Position numbers and translations under genes: made by a program. Of a stretch of 64,000 nucleotides of DNA, positions 28,296 to 37,364 are shown piece after piece. This DNA is from Leptospira fainei serovar Hurstbridge str. BUT 6 (GTDB lineage: Bacteria > Spirochaetota > Leptospiria > Leptospirales > Leptospiraceae): positions 186,001 through 250,000 of the forward strand of contig NZ_AKWZ02000011.1 in NCBI RefSeq assembly GCF_000306235.2, in the 5' to 3' direction. Below the pieces are notes generated by a model. The model saw nothing but the letters and a program-made list of their open reading frames with translations. It was not told where the DNA came from and searched no databases. How positions within the stretch are numbered: position 1 is the first letter of the stretch; each line of letters begins with the position of its first letter.

Positions 28296-29684
28296 ATGCT
28301 TGCGCCCGAAACTCGAAGAAAACGCCTCTTTTCGCTAATATTCTTATGTACGATATTGACTACTCGGGATCTTCTTTCAGTCGGGATCTTTCAACCCTCC
28401 CATAACGCTCGATACGGCGGAATGGGAGGAACAAATTTAGCAATAGGCGGTTCACCGATGGACATCGGAACGAATCCGGCCAATTTGGGACTCTCTTCAA
28501 AAAAAGAACTCGAATTCGGAGTTTCTTTACCTTACATTCGTTCGGTATATACCGATAAGCTCCAAGATCCCGATCCTAATTTAGCTTATACGAATTCTCA
28601 AAATTATAATGTACTTGCGCCACTACCGTACATAGCGATCCGGATTCCTATTACGGAGAAATTAACGTACGGCGGCGGGGTCTATGTTCCCGGTGGAGGG
28701 AACGGAAACGTTAGCGAATTGAATCGCGCAACCCCGAACGGGCAAACTTTCCAAAATTGGTCCGGGCTAAACATTTCGGGTCCGATCGGCGATTCTAGAA
28801 GAATTAAGGAATCCTATTCGAGCACATTTTACGTAGTAAAGAATACTCATGCTCTTTCTTACAGAATCGGAAATCTATTGGTCGGGGCGGGAATAGAAGG
28901 TATTTACTCGCATCAAATAGCCTATCAAAAATACTATGATCCGACCGGATCGGTCGAACTTCCCGGCCAGGGTTTCTACTATAGAAGTAGAAACGCATTT
29001 TCTCTCGGTGGAATTTTCGGACTGACCTATCAGCTTACCGAAAATATTAAGGCCGCCTATTCTTATCAAACATCCGCAAAACTTCCTCTAGATGGAGATA
29101 TGCAGATCGGAGCAAATCCGGGAAGAACGGGAGTCTCGGCAGCTTTCTATCTTCCGGAACGCCACGGACTCGGCGTTTCTTACGGTACGGAAAAGTTTCG
29201 TATCGGAATGGACTTCCTTTATTATAATTACAGCTCTTACGTAACGACCTATAAACAAGTACTCGCTTCTTCTTGGTATCCTTCTCCATTCGGAAATACC
29301 AATACGATTCCGCAGAATCTAGATTATCATGACGCTTGGGCTGCGGGAATCGGCGGAGAATACGAATCCGATTCTTGGGTCTATCGAGCGGGCGCTCGCC
29401 ACAATACCGCCGTGTTACGATCCGACGGCACGAATGCTCTTCAGGCAGGAATCATGGTCCAAGATTTAATTTCGGTCGGCCTAGGCTATAAAAGAGATAA
29501 ATGGAAATTCGATTTTACCTTTTTATACTATCTCCCCGCGCGGGTCACGGGACAACTTACTAGCGATTGGACACTTCTTCATACCGCGTTCGGCCCGACG
29601 GACATCAGATTACAGGAATTTCAACATTCTTTAAAGTCGGATATCCCTGCCTTAATGTTCGGTGCAAATAGAACCTTTGATTAA
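28296..29684 (+). CDS. FadL/TodX-family outer-membrane transporter
   Basis: 462 residues. A signal peptide (about 1-30) is followed by the family N-terminal hatch signature, ARYGGMGGTNLAIGG and GTNPANLGL. Alternating beta strands then run to a terminal Phe-containing strand. Such 14-strand barrels import hydrophobic molecules (fatty acids, aromatics, alkanes) by lateral diffusion. The divergent arrangement with the MpaB-like oxygenase operon suggests uptake of its substrate. The ribosome site is weak. Confidence 0.87.
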   Translation: MLAPETRRKRLFSLIFLCTILTTRDLLSVGIFQPSHNARYGGMGGTNLAIGGSPMDIGTNPANLGLSSKKELEFGVSLPYIRSVYTDKLQDPDPNLAYTNSQNYNVLAPLPYIAIRIPITEKLTYGGGVYVPGGGNGNVSELNRATPNGQTFQNWSGLNISGPIGDSRRIKESYSSTFYVVKNTHALSYRIGNLLVGAGIEGIYSHQIAYQKYYDPTGSVELPGQGFYYRSRNAFSLGGIFGLTYQLTENIKAAYSYQTSAKLPLDGDMQIGANPGRTGVSAAFYLPERHGLGVSYGTEKFRIGMDFLYYNYSSYVTTYKQVLASSWYPSPFGNTNTIPQNLDYHDAWAAGIGGEYESDSWVYRAGARHNTAVLRSDGTNALQAGIMVQDLISVGLGYKRDKWKFDFTFLYYLPARVTGQLTSDWTLLHTAFGPTDIRLQEFQHSLKSDIPALMFGANRTFD

Positions 29685-29704
29685 AAAGCGGATCAAAAAG
29701 CGAT

Positions 29705-30535
29705 TCAAGAATTCCTTTTTTTTAGCTTCAGGAACAAAATGGAAATCAAACTTATGAAGTCGACGATCGGTAATAAAAGGATTAAAGGATGCAATAGTCC
29801 GAGTAATACGAAGATCAGCAAAAAGAAGCAACTGAATGCGCCCCCTCGAATCCCTGCGGCAATCAAGGGATCCAATCGATATCGCACCGCTATAAAATTA
29901 TAATATGCAAGAAGAATAATCTGCCCGGCAAGAATATGGATCGGGCCGAGAAGAATTTTATCGTTCTTCCAACCGAAAAAGAGACTATCCGAAAAATGGA
30001 AAAATCGTAGAAACCCGTCGGTAAAAAATAAGATCCAAAGTCCTAAACAGAACATATAAAACGCGAACAGGAATCGATTTTTATGCTCAAACTTTAGCTC
30101 TTTCCCGATTTGACTTTCTATTTCGTGTAATTCATCCTTTAACGACTTCCGAGTAACGATGGCCCCCAAAACATCGATCATCGATTGTACGGCGAGATAA
30201 AAGAGAAAAAAAAATCTGAAAGAACTCGGAACCGACGAGGAAGGAGTTAAGAAATAAAATAAAAACGCGACGATCGAATAATAGAGCGCTATAAACAGTC
30301 TAGCCGGAACGGACGCGGCGGCGAACGAAATTAACATCCTCCCTTTCCAATACCATATTGCGAATATATAATGAAAAAGAGCCAAGGCGAAAGTAAATAA
30401 AATCTCCTGCTTTTCCTCAAAGGCAGAAAGATAAGCGAATCCCTGCCAAATCAAAATCCAAGTTCCGACGCAAAGATTCCAAAAACTATTCCATCGTAAA
30501 GATCGACTAACTAACGTATTCGATAAAGTTTTCAT
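29705..30535 (-). CDS. Integral membrane protein, unknown
   Basis: 276 residues with about seven hydrophobic segments, an internal charged stretch (KSLKDELHEIESQIGKELKF) between helices, and a lysine-rich end. I recognise no family. Aromatic-rich helices (WNSFWNLCVGTWILIWQGF) recall the neighbouring membrane protein at 26403-27065, but I see no shared motif. It is convergent with the FadL-like gene (20-bp gap). GGAAGAG precedes the ATG. It is probably a genuine gene, given its length and clean membrane pattern. Confidence 0.75.
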   Translation of the reverse strand: MKTLSNTLVSRSLRWNSFWNLCVGTWILIWQGFAYLSAFEEKQEILFTFALALFHYIFAIWYWKGRMLISFAAASVPARLFIALYYSIVAFLFYFLTPSSSVPSSFRFFFLFYLAVQSMIDVLGAIVTRKSLKDELHEIESQIGKELKFEHKNRFLFAFYMFCLGLWILFFTDGFLRFFHFSDSLFFGWKNDKILLGPIHILAGQIILLAYYNFIAVRYRLDPLIAAGIRGGAFSCFFLLIFVLLGLLHPLILLLPIVDFISLISILFLKLKKRNS

Positions 30536-30899
30536 CGGCGTCTCTTCCTTTCTCTCGGTCGCCTATCTTTTCTTTGCGCAAAAAGGATTCAAATATCTTT
30601 CAAAATCTCGCATCTAATTCAGGATTTCTTTTTTAAACCGAATTCTACCGACTAACAAGAAACGGATTTGATGCGTTTGCCGTTCGAATCCAAACCTTCC
30701 GCTCTAGTCGAAAAAAACGACTCAGAAAGATAAACCGTAAACGATGCGATATTTCGAAGAATGAAAACCTCGAGTCTCGATTTCGATATTGCACATGACG
30801 AAAGTTCGAGTCGCGTTGCCTTCTATTCACAAGAGAATTTAGTCTAATATGCTGAAATAACTCGCGAACCTGTTTGAATTTTGTTTACTATTTTTCGTT

Positions 30900-30929
30900 T
30901 TAACAGAATATCATCCATAATAATAGAAT
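30900..30929 (+). promoter_or_regulatory. Probable promoter of the serine acetyltransferase gene
   Basis: TTAACA (30900-30905) and TAGAAT (30924-30929) are separated by 18 bp and would start a transcript about 15 nt ahead of the ATG with AGAGGA as ribosome site. The rest of the gene-free stretch 30536-30899 holds only a small 5-bp hairpin (30706-30722); I see nothing else in it. Confidence 0.5.
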
Positions 30930-30951
30930 ACGCGTAAAGAGAGGACGAACC

Positions 30952-31857
30952 ATGGGTTCAGATGCATTCAATCGAACTTCCCTCAAGAACCAATCAGATG
31001 ATCCGCAGTATAGAAATTTTCTAGAATCTATTTATCAGAAACAAAGTGAAAACGCACATCGATACGGCGGCCGGCAGGTAGCAAGCAACTTTATCCAGGA
31101 CTTATTCAATATCATTTTTGCGGGTTATTTCTCCGACTCGACATTTAGCGATATCGTACAAGTGGAAGATAACGTTGCGTTATTTATTTCCGAAGCCAAG
31201 GATAAACTTCAGCCTTATTTACTTTCGACTTCTGTCTCAAGCGCTCTTAACGTTAACGATGTACTCGCAAATTTTCAGAAGAATCTTCCGAATTTATACG
31301 AGCTTATTTGGCAGGACGCATTGGCCGCCTACGAAGGTGATCCTGCTGCGGAAAGCGTAAAGGAAGTCATACTTGCCTACCCCGGTTTTTATGCTATTGC
31401 AGTTCATAGAGTCGCAAATTTCCTTCACGGTTTAGGAGTCCCGATCTTTCCAAGAATGTTAAGCGAATATGCGCATGAAAAAACCGGCATCGATATTCAT
31501 CCTGGAGCAACGATCGGTAAGTCTTTTTTTATGGATCATGGAACCGGAATCGTCATCGGAGGGACCTCGATTATCGCCGATAACGTGAAAATTTACCAAG
31601 GAGTAACGTTAGGCGCCTTATCTGTCAGCAAAAACATGGCGAAATTGAAGCGACATCCGACGATCGAAGAAAACGTAATTATCTATGCCGGGGCCACTAT
31701 TCTAGGCGGGGAAACTGTCATCGGACGAAACAGTATCATCGGCGGAAACGCTTGGTTAACGCAAAGCGTACCTTCCTATTCCATCGTATATCAAAAAAAT
31801 GAGGTACGGGTCCGAAACTCCCAAGAATTGGATAACGTGATCGATTTTTCGATCTAA
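30952..31857 (+). CDS. cysE: Serine O-acetyltransferase
   Basis: 301 residues. Converts serine and acetyl-CoA to O-acetylserine, the first step of cysteine synthesis. An N-terminal helical domain precedes the left-handed beta helix: AYEHEKTGIDIHPGATIG is typical in sense (here YAHEKTGIDIHPGATIGKSF), then HGTGIVIGGTSIIADNVKIY, QGVTLGA and VIIYAGATILGG. The catalytic His/Asp residues are in the retained DIHPGA and DHGTGIV segments. It belongs to the longer SrpH/EpsC-like bacterial type. It stands upstream of the thiol- or metal-responsive export operon, a possible but unproven link to sulphur metabolism. Confidence 0.93.
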   Translation: MGSDAFNRTSLKNQSDDPQYRNFLESIYQKQSENAHRYGGRQVASNFIQDLFNIIFAGYFSDSTFSDIVQVEDNVALFISEAKDKLQPYLLSTSVSSALNVNDVLANFQKNLPNLYELIWQDALAAYEGDPAAESVKEVILAYPGFYAIAVHRVANFLHGLGVPIFPRMLSEYAHEKTGIDIHPGATIGKSFFMDHGTGIVIGGTSIIADNVKIYQGVTLGALSVSKNMAKLKRHPTIEENVIIYAGATILGGETVIGRNSIIGGNAWLTQSVPSYSIVYQKNEVRVRNSQELDNVIDFSI

Positions 31858-32039
31858 GTCGCATATCTTTCCCGATTTCTTATATACGGATTTTCCGGTT
31901 ATCCGATCCGATGAAGAGAGTTCGGGCCTTCTCTCTCATCGTCACGTCTCGAAGGCATTGTTTCCAACTCCTCCCGTTTCGGAATAGAACCCCCTCTCTC
32001 TCTCTTTCCGTTTTTTTGATTCAGATACGATAAAAAACA

Positions 32040-32096
32040 TTGACAACCAATATACCCCCATAGGTATATTGTAAATAACATACCTATGGGGGTATA
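32040..32096 (+). promoter_or_regulatory. Promoter with two CsoR/CstR-type operator sites
   Basis: Two 17-bp arms, TATACCCCCATAGGTAT (32051-32067) and its exact complement (32080-32096), face each other across 12 bp. Each contains ATACCC-N4-GGGTAT with one mismatch, the same motif as in front of the repressor gene at 37365-37631. A TTGACA (32040-32045) lies before the first arm and TATATT (32065-32070) overlaps its end, so bound repressor would cover the promoter. The ATG at 32098 follows directly. Confidence 0.75.
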
Positions 32097-32097
32097 T

Positions 32098-32334
32098 ATG
32101 AAAACGGAAACAAATTGGCATATCGAACGATTCCTTTTCTTAATCGGGGGTATTTTTTCTCTGATCGGAGTATCGGTCGGCTTCTTTATCACGCAATGGG
32201 GTTACCTGCTAAATCTCTTGGTCGCTTTGAATATGATTCTATATGCAGGTACCGGTTTTTGCCTGATGGCATTTCTACTTAAAAGAATAGGGGTCCCTAC
32301 CGGATGCAAAATCACCCCGATTAGGGAGAAGTAA
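32098..32334 (+). CDS. Small membrane protein, YgaP/DUF2892-like
   Basis: About 78 residues from ATG 32098; an ATG four codons upstream lies inside the operator arm and is less likely. Two membrane helices (FLFLIGGIFSLIGVSVGFFI and LLVALNMILYAGTGFCLMAF) with Cys in GFCLMAF and TGCK recall the small DUF2892 proteins, which often accompany rhodanese or efflux genes. Function unknown. It is first gene of the operator-controlled operon with the TolC and RND genes (2-bp gap). Confidence 0.65.
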   Translation: MKTETNWHIERFLFLIGGIFSLIGVSVGFFITQWGYLLNLLVALNMILYAGTGFCLMAFLLKRIGVPTGCKITPIREK

Positions 32335-32336
32335 GA

Positions 32337-33758
32337 ATGAACACCCTCGTTAGAGCCCTCATACTCTTGGGGGTATATCTAATTAGCATTTCCTCGCCAA
32401 AAGGTGACGAGAGCCTCGGATTTCCGGAAATCTGGGAAAAAGTAAAAACGAATTCACCTTCGATAAAAGCGAAGGCCCTCGAAGTGCGGGCCGCGGAGAT
32501 CGCAAAGGAAAATTCGGATATGCACTGGCTTCCTAGAATCTACACCGATTTAAGAAATTATAATACCGACGATCCGGGATTGAATTTCCAAGGCAAACTT
32601 GGGCAGAGAGCGGCGAGAGAATCAGACTTTTCCACTCTTAGCGTCCGACAAAGGCCGTCCAATTATTTGGATTCCAATAATCTTCCCTATCAGAATTTGA
32701 ATCCGAATTCTTTGAACATCGCCGCCAAGGATACTTTAAATCATCCCGGGAGCAATACCTATTCTCGAGGAACTCTTGGAATCGACGTGGCTCTTTACGA
32801 AGGCGGATCGAAGAGCAATCTTTCTAAAATGAAACAAAAAATAGCGGACGGGAGCAGGTATGAAGCCGCATATATTCTAAAAAAAGAATATTATGAAACT
32901 GCCGTCGCTTACCAATCGGTTCGAAACGTGTTCGAAGCGAGGGACGCTATCGAACGCTTAATCAAGAGAATCGATCAATTTTCTAAATTCTATAAGATCG
33001 GAGCTTCGGGAAATCCCACAGAATATTCCGGCGCTTTAGCGATCAAGTCTCTTCGGTTGAAATTAGAGGCGATGCGAGGAGATTACTTATCCAGAGGACG
33101 GGCGGCTATGGAGATGTTGAAGTTACTCAGCGGTTTTCTTCCGGACAAATTTACTCCGTCGTCGGATAATAATATAAATTTTTCAGATAAATATCTCCCT
33201 TTTCCGAAGTCGGATTCCAATACTAGTACCTCCCTCTCGAATGCCTACTCGTCGTATGCGGAAAGCGCACTCATAGGAGTCGATGCGGAAAAAGCCAGAT
33301 TTTTGCCGAAGGTAGGCGCCTATGCGGAAGCCTACGCGTATGACGGAAGCCGAACTACCGCGACATCGTACAATACCGGCCTTTACTTACAAATGAATCT
33401 ACTGAATCCGTCCGATATCGGCGCGGTCAAGGAAGCTAAAACGAAGGCGGACGCTGCTCGTAAGAAAGCCGATGAAATTAGACTAAAGGAAGAAAGCAAC
33501 TTTCGGGTGCTTCTTTTTCAAGAAGATACGCTGAGAAAGAATATTCTACTTTCGTTAGATTCGCTTAAAACGCAGGAAGAACAGCTCGACTTAAGCCTGC
33601 GACTATTTCGAACGGGAACAATTCATTCTTTGCAATTAGCCGACGTTTTCGGGAAAACTGCGGAGGCTTTAATTTCAAACGTCAATCTCAACTCGGAATA
33701 TTTAAAGATTCGGGCGGAGTTAAACATGTATAATAATTTAGAGAATTATAATGAATAA
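32337..33758 (+). CDS. TolC-family outer-membrane channel
   Basis: 473 residues. A signal peptide (ALILLGVYLISISS) is followed by a helical TolC-like body: FPEIWEKVKTNSPSIKAKALEVRAAE has the repeat hallmark, and long coiled helices continue to the C-terminus (LDLSLRLFRTGTIHSLQLADV). It forms the exit duct for the RND pump, whose gene overlaps its 3' end by 8 bp. An ATACTC-N4-GGGTAT site (32361-32376) lies inside the first codons. Confidence 0.88.
   Translation: MNTLVRALILLGVYLISISSPKGDESLGFPEIWEKVKTNSPSIKAKALEVRAAEIAKENSDMHWLPRIYTDLRNYNTDDPGLNFQGKLGQRAARESDFSTLSVRQRPSNYLDSNNLPYQNLNPNSLNIAAKDTLNHPGSNTYSRGTLGIDVALYEGGSKSNLSKMKQKIADGSRYEAAYILKKEYYETAVAYQSVRNVFEARDAIERLIKRIDQFSKFYKIGASGNPTEYSGALAIKSLRLKLEAMRGDYLSRGRAAMEMLKLLSGFLPDKFTPSSDNNINFSDKYLPFPKSDSNTSTSLSNAYSSYAESALIGVDAEKARFLPKVGAYAEAYAYDGSRTTATSYNTGLYLQMNLLNPSDIGAVKEAKTKADAARKKADEIRLKEESNFRVLLFQEDTLRKNILLSLDSLKTQEEQLDLSLRLFRTGTIHSLQLADVFGKTAEALISNVNLNSEYLKIRAELNMYNNLENYNE
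32361..32376. promoter_or_regulatory. Third CsoR/CstR-type operator-like site
   Basis: ATACTCTTGGGGGTAT differs from ATACCC-N4-GGGTAT at one base and lies within the start of the TolC gene, 265 bp past the paired sites. It could give a second repressor contact or be chance. Confidence 0.35.
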
Positions 33759-36700
33759 CACACGAGAATCCGCCTTAGGATTTGCGGGGAAACTCGCGGA
33801 CCTTTTCATCAATTCGCGCCTTACTCCGGTCATTTCGATCGCGAGCATTCTATTAGGAGTGTTAGCGGTAACGTTGACCCCGAAAGAGGAAGAGCCTCAA
33901 ATCTCGGTTCCGATGGTTGACATTCATATCGCGAGTCCCGGATTTGTCGCAAAGGAGACCGAAAGGAAAGTCGTTGAACCGATAGAACGAGCCGTCTGGG
34001 GTTTAGAGGGTGTCGAATATGTTTATTCGGCCAGCTCCGATCACGGAGCCTTAATTACCGTGCGATTTAAGGTTGGCGAACCGTTGGAACCCTCGCTTGT
34101 CAAAATACATCATAGTTTGATGGAAATTAAATCTTCCCTACCCCCGAACGTTTTAGAACCCAACGTTCGCTCATACACGATAGACGATGTGCCGTTTTTA
34201 GCGCTGACCTTTAGTTCGGAAACAAGAGACGATTTTTCGTTACGATCAACCGTTGCGCCGCTTGCTAGAGAATTATCCAGTACGCCCGATATCGCCCGCA
34301 TGGAACTACTGGGAGGGCGAAAAGAAGCAGTCCGCGTAATTGCAGATCCGAAGAAAATGCAGGTTTTCGGATTAAGTATTTCTGATATTGCAAACGGAAT
34401 CCGCGCAAACAATGGATTTATGCCTTCCGGTAAAAATTGGGGAAAGGATTTCCTGTACGATATTGAAATCGGAACGCCGATATCGAACTCTAAGCAGATC
34501 GCACTCACACCACTGGTTCGTCGAGGAGGCAATGTCGTTCGCGTGTCGGACGTAGCGGAGGTTCGCGACGGTGCGGAAGAAAAAGTTAGACAATCCTCGA
34601 TCCTGGATAAATCGTTCGGTCCAGCCCACCGCAACGCGGTAACTATTTTATTTTCAAAAAGGAAAGGAACGGATATAGCGAAACTTTCCCAAGAAATACT
34701 TCAACGATCCAAATTTCTTGCGAAAGATCTTCCTGACGATATCGCGATGACGGTGTTACGGGATTATGGCGCTACTGCAGGCGATAAGTCAACGGAGTTG
34801 ATAGAACACCTGTTGATCGCAACGTTTTCGGTTTCCGTACTAATTGCGATCTGGATGGGAATTCGAGCGTCATTTGTCGTTTCCATTTCGATTCCGGTCA
34901 CATTATCCTTAACTCTCGCTCTTTACTACTTTTTAGGGTACACGCTTAACCGAGTAACCCTGTTTGCTCTTATCTTCTCGATAGGAATTTTAGTCGATGA
35001 TGCGATCGTAGTGGTGGAGAATATCGAGCGACACCTAAAGCTAAAGCCCGGTCAGGGAATCGTAAGAACAACGCTAAAAGCAGTATCCGAAGTAGGAAAT
35101 CCCACGATATTGGCGACATTTACCGTGATTGCGGCAATTTTACCGATGGCATTCGTGAGGGGCCTGATGGGCCCCTATATGAAACCGATTCCGGTCGGAG
35201 CAAGTTTAGCGATGATTCTATCCTTGCTCGTAGCTTTTATAGTAACTCCCTGGGCTTCCGTTCGATTCTTAAAGCTACATTCGAAGACCGAAAAGAAACC
35301 GGTCAAAGATTCGATGCTAAATTTACTGTATGAAAGTTTTACTGCCTGGCTGCTTTACTCCAGGAAAAACGCGATTCTTTTCGGGCTATCAATCATTATC
35401 CTTCTACTGACCTCCTTTAGTTTGGTTGCTTTCAAATTCGTGAAGGTAAAAATGCTTCCCTTCGACGACAAAGAGGAATTTCAAGTATTGATCGACTATG
35501 ACCCGAAAACACCTCTTGAAAAAACGACTAAATATACTCGAATATTAGCTGATTCTATTATCAATAATTCGAATATTCAAAAAATCCAAATTTTTGTCGG
35601 AGACCCGGCGCCTTTTTCGTTTTCGGGGATGGTCAAACACAGCTTTTTACGAAACAAGGAATGGCAGGCGGATTTGCATATCGTTCTAAAAAATAAGAAC
35701 GAACGGAATAAAAAAAGCCACGATATAATCGAATCATTGCGACCTAGCATAACCGAGTTCGGCGAACAAAATAACGCCATCACTAAGGTCTTAGAAATAC
35801 CGCCCGGCCCTCCGGTGCTAGCTACATTCGTAGCCGAGGTGTACGCTCCGACGGAAAAGGAGCGAGAAGAGGTTGCATTTGAAATTCGAAAATCCCTATC
35901 CATGCAAAAGGGTGTCGTAGATATCGATTCGAGCTTACGCGTTCAAAGACCGACGATAGTTTTCCCGTTCGATTATGTTGCCGCAGGAAATTTAGGAGTT
36001 CAAGCCGTAACGATCGCACAGGCGGCAAATTACGTTTTTCAGGAAACTTCTTTATCCACCCTGTCCGAAACAAACCATTCGGAGGACGTTGTTATCTCAC
36101 TTTCCTTAAAAGACTCGGCGAGAACTTCCAAAACTCCTTTTGCAAAACTGAATGTTAGCACTTTAGAAAACGGTTCGATTCAAGCGGATAAAGTGTTGGA
36201 TCGACCTGCGATGCACGAGAATAGGATTAGAAATCGAAAAAACTTACGCTCTCTGGAATACGTCTTTGCGGAATTTTCAGGAGCCGAAGAATCACCAGTT
36301 TATGGAATTTTAAATCTCTCCGATAAGGTTAAGCATCCGACTTTTACGTCGGAGATACCGTCGGTATCGAACGAGGCGATCGTAAAATGGGACGGGGAAT
36401 GGTTTATAACTTACGAAGTGTTTCGAGATTTGGGTATTTCGTTCGCGATAGTCATGTTGATCATTTACGTACTAGTACTAGGCTGGTTTCAAGATTATGT
36501 AGTTCCTTTAATCATCATGGCGCCCATACCGATATCGCTAATCGGAATTTTACCGGGCCATTGGCTTTTAGGCGCATATTTCACGGCCACTTCAATGATC
36601 GGATTTATTGCCGGGGCCGGAATCATCGTACGTAACTCGATCATCCTAGTGGATTTTATCAATTCCGAGCTAGATAGCGGAACGCCGCTCAGACAGGCAG

Positions 36701-36918
36701 TTATCAACGCCGGATTAGTAAGATTTAGACCGATGCTACTAACCGCGTCGGCAGTGGTAGTCGGAAGTTCTGTGATGTTATTCGACCCGATCTTTCAAGG
36801 ATTAGCGATTTCCTTAATCTTCGGCGAAATTGCCGCAACGTTACTGAGCCGTTTTGCCATTCCCGCGATATATTATTGGTTTTTAATGAATCGAGGGTCT
36901 ATTCCGAATAAGAATTAA
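33751..36918 (+). CDS. RND efflux transporter permease
   Basis: 1055 residues, the usual RND length, with two homologous halves each of a periplasmic domain and six helices. Landmarks are TPKEEEPQISVPMVDI after helix 1, the proton relay D416-D417 in GILVDDAIVVVENIERH, and GIIVRNSIILVDF in helix 10. There an Arg (R961) stands where AcrB has the relay Lys. It exports a solute from the inner membrane or periplasm using the proton gradient. No membrane-fusion (adaptor) gene lies between it and the TolC gene or elsewhere in the window, which is unusual for such an operon. Substrate unknown. Confidence 0.93.
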   Translation: MNNTRESALGFAGKLADLFINSRLTPVISIASILLGVLAVTLTPKEEEPQISVPMVDIHIASPGFVAKETERKVVEPIERAVWGLEGVEYVYSASSDHGALITVRFKVGEPLEPSLVKIHHSLMEIKSSLPPNVLEPNVRSYTIDDVPFLALTFSSETRDDFSLRSTVAPLARELSSTPDIARMELLGGRKEAVRVIADPKKMQVFGLSISDIANGIRANNGFMPSGKNWGKDFLYDIEIGTPISNSKQIALTPLVRRGGNVVRVSDVAEVRDGAEEKVRQSSILDKSFGPAHRNAVTILFSKRKGTDIAKLSQEILQRSKFLAKDLPDDIAMTVLRDYGATAGDKSTELIEHLLIATFSVSVLIAIWMGIRASFVVSISIPVTLSLTLALYYFLGYTLNRVTLFALIFSIGILVDDAIVVVENIERHLKLKPGQGIVRTTLKAVSEVGNPTILATFTVIAAILPMAFVRGLMGPYMKPIPVGASLAMILSLLVAFIVTPWASVRFLKLHSKTEKKPVKDSMLNLLYESFTAWLLYSRKNAILFGLSIIILLLTSFSLVAFKFVKVKMLPFDDKEEFQVLIDYDPKTPLEKTTKYTRILADSIINNSNIQKIQIFVGDPAPFSFSGMVKHSFLRNKEWQADLHIVLKNKNERNKKSHDIIESLRPSITEFGEQNNAITKVLEIPPGPPVLATFVAEVYAPTEKEREEVAFEIRKSLSMQKGVVDIDSSLRVQRPTIVFPFDYVAAGNLGVQAVTIAQAANYVFQETSLSTLSETNHSEDVVISLSLKDSARTSKTPFAKLNVSTLENGSIQADKVLDRPAMHENRIRNRKNLRSLEYVFAEFSGAEESPVYGILNLSDKVKHPTFTSEIPSVSNEAIVKWDGEWFITYEVFRDLGISFAIVMLIIYVLVLGWFQDYVVPLIIMAPIPISLIGILPGHWLLGAYFTATSMIGFIAGAGIIVRNSIILVDFINSELDSGTPLRQAVINAGLVRFRPMLLTASAVVVGSSVMLFDPIFQGLAISLIFGEIAATLLSRFAIPAIYYWFLMNRGSIPNKN

Positions 36919-36936
36919 CGGAATATAATGTAAAAA

Positions 36937-36950
36937 TAGATAATTATCAA
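36937..36950. promoter_or_regulatory. TAGATAATTATCAA palindromic element
   Basis: Contains the perfect palindrome GATAATTATC (36939-36948) and matches 13 of 14 bases of the perfect palindrome at 46187-46200 ahead of the glycogen genes. It lies between the RND gene and the DUF2892 gene. A shared regulator is possible; the sequence is A/T-rich. Confidence 0.35.
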
Positions 36951-37023
36951 CTATCCTATTTAAGATTAAAGGTGGAAAATAGATTTTATAGGATATTGCT
37001 TGCTATTATAAACGGAGGTTTAT

Positions 37024-37215
37024 ATGAAAATCAACGAAGGTAATCTAGATAGGATTTTACGGTTGGTTGCGGGAGTAGCCATTATTGCTTGGGGTTTCCT
37101 AGCCCAAAGTTGGTTAGGGGCCATAGGAATCATTCCGCTTGCTACCGGATTGATCGGATGGTGCCCGCTCTACTCGGTACTCCATCTAAACACATGTCCG
37201 GTTAAAAAACAGTAA
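37024..37215 (+). CDS. DUF2892 (YgaP-like) membrane protein
   Basis: 63 residues. MKINEGNLDRILRLVAGVAI, then helix GAIGIIPLATGLIGWCPLY and the end LNTCPVKK are the DUF2892 signature, with paired cysteines in GWCP and NTCP. In other bacteria this family is linked to sulphur transfer and thiol stress; a precise function is not known. GGAGG lies 5 bp before the ATG. It follows the RND gene after 105 bp and ends at a terminator, so it may close the export operon or have its own promoter. Confidence 0.88.
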   Translation: MKINEGNLDRILRLVAGVAIIAWGFLAQSWLGAIGIIPLATGLIGWCPLYSVLHLNTCPVKKQ

Positions 37216-37229
37216 GAGTCAGATCTTTC

Positions 37230-37283
37230 GTTTGCTGACCTTGTCCGGTAAGGGTTAAGGTTAGCAAACAGGGAAACTTTTTT
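37230..37283 (+). terminator. Probable rho-independent terminator
   Basis: A 13-bp stem with one G-T pair (GTTTGCTGACCTT at 37230-37242 and AAGGTTAGCAAAC at 37257-37269) has a 14-nt loop and is followed 8 nt later by six T (37278-37283). It ends the DUF2892 transcript. Confidence 0.65.
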
Positions 37284-37364
37284 ATAACGGGCTTCGGATA
37301 TTCGGTCGACTACCCTTTTTATATAAGTTGCGGCCCGACTATGCTTCCCCCAACTACATTACGA

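Noticed and set aside
30706..30722. Hairpin with A7 loop between the membrane gene and cysE
   Set aside because: Only five base pairs with an A-loop; no T-run and no clear role.
34110..34634. Minus-strand open frame of 174 codons inside the RND gene
   Set aside because: Antisense to a conserved RND periplasmic domain; no recognisable product.
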